A DNA stretch of 5,697 nt, taken from the NCBI GenBank assembly GCA_011330835.1, contig DRPO01000209.1, positions 1-5,697 of the forward strand, given 5' to 3'. This DNA is from Gammaproteobacteria bacterium (lineage in GTDB: Bacteria > Pseudomonadota > Gammaproteobacteria > UWMA-0217). Each line of letters opens with the position of its first letter. The first letter of the stretch is position 1. Positions 5,551 to 5,697 of the stretch are shown here, one piece after another. The translations under genes were made by a program, and so were the position numbers. The notes beneath the pieces were generated by a model that saw nothing but the letters and a program-made list of their open reading frames with translations, did not search any database and was not told the origin of the DNA.

Positions 5551-5635
5551 GCAGGCCTGATAAGCCGAAGGCGCATCAGGCGTTGCTTGTGTAGGCCTCG
5601 ATTTGCCTGATGCGCCTTCGGCTTATCAGGCCTAC
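5551..5635. repeat. Second REP pair (BIME-like) upstream of the operon
   Basis: Units at 5551-5581 and 5605-5635 are inverted copies differing at one base (30 of 31). Both carry the REP stem CCTGATGCGCC/GGCTTATCAGG with a CTAC or CTGC foot. The 23-bp spacer contains a stray GTAGGCCT, perhaps the foot of a third, lost unit. The segment 5553-5587 is identical to 969-1003 in the first REP pair, in the same orientation. The element sits upstream of the operon promoter. The remaining 62 bases to the window end show no feature I can identify. Confidence 0.85.
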
Positions 5636-5697
5636 AACGTTCAATGCAACTTTCTACACAAGAACACGCCGGGAAACGGGTAATATTTCACAATCAA

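Noticed and set aside
5586..5662. CTTGTGTAG and CTACACAAG inverted pair around the second REP pair
   Set aside because: It is only 9 bp, separated by about 60 bp, and does not extend; it could easily be chance.

Overview
This 5.7 kb window is GC-rich and bacterial. The gene content and the REP-type intergenic palindromes suggest a proteobacterium, most likely a gammaproteobacterium. That placement is an inference from repeat style and protein flavour, since no marker gene is present. It looks like an ordinary chromosomal segment with a high load of palindromic repeats, not a phage or plasmid. No tRNA, rRNA, CRISPR array or transposase gene was seen.

Left part (1-1049). The window opens with a 165-bp palindromic element that has 32-bp perfect inverted ends. 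A plus-strand pair of small genes of unknown function follows (174-563 and 565-753). Both encode predicted membrane proteins and they are separated by one base. The second stop codon lies in the first bases of another long palindrome (750-916), which has an extra partial copy up to about 944. A pair of REP units facing each other follows (967-1049). Plus- and minus-strand genes converge on this block, so the stretch from 754 to about 1045 is almost entirely repeats.

Middle (1046-1755). A minus-strand type II toxin-antitoxin module holds a Phd/YefM-family antitoxin followed by a VapC/FitB-like PIN-domain ribonuclease. The GTG start of the toxin shares one base with the antitoxin stop codon. 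The toxin stop codon lies inside a REP unit.

Right part (1809-5482). A compact four-gene minus-strand operon is read in this order: a 114-aa protein of unknown function, a glycerol-kinase-like FGGY kinase, a cytoplasmic glycerophosphodiester phosphodiesterase, and a GlpD-like FAD-dependent glycerol-3-phosphate dehydrogenase. Its junctions are a 1-nt gap and two ATGA overlaps. The three enzymes converge on sn-glycerol 3-phosphate: the kinase and the diesterase would make it, and the dehydrogenase would oxidise it to dihydroxyacetone phosphate and pass electrons to the quinone pool. Two details make the operon less routine. The kinase appears to lack two of the usual glycerol-contacting residues, and the dehydrogenase ends where the FAD/substrate domain ends, without the usual C-terminal cap domain.

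The window closes with a second REP pair (5551-5635). It shares a perfect 35-bp direct repeat with the first pair, so the toxin-antitoxin module and the glycerol-phosphate operon are bracketed by same-orientation repeats about 4.6 kb apart. The last 62 bases (5636-5697) hold nothing I can identify. I found no convincing evidence of a wholly new system. The best leads are the orphan operon leader protein, the altered kinase pocket, the small membrane-protein pair and the repeat elements that abut gene ends.
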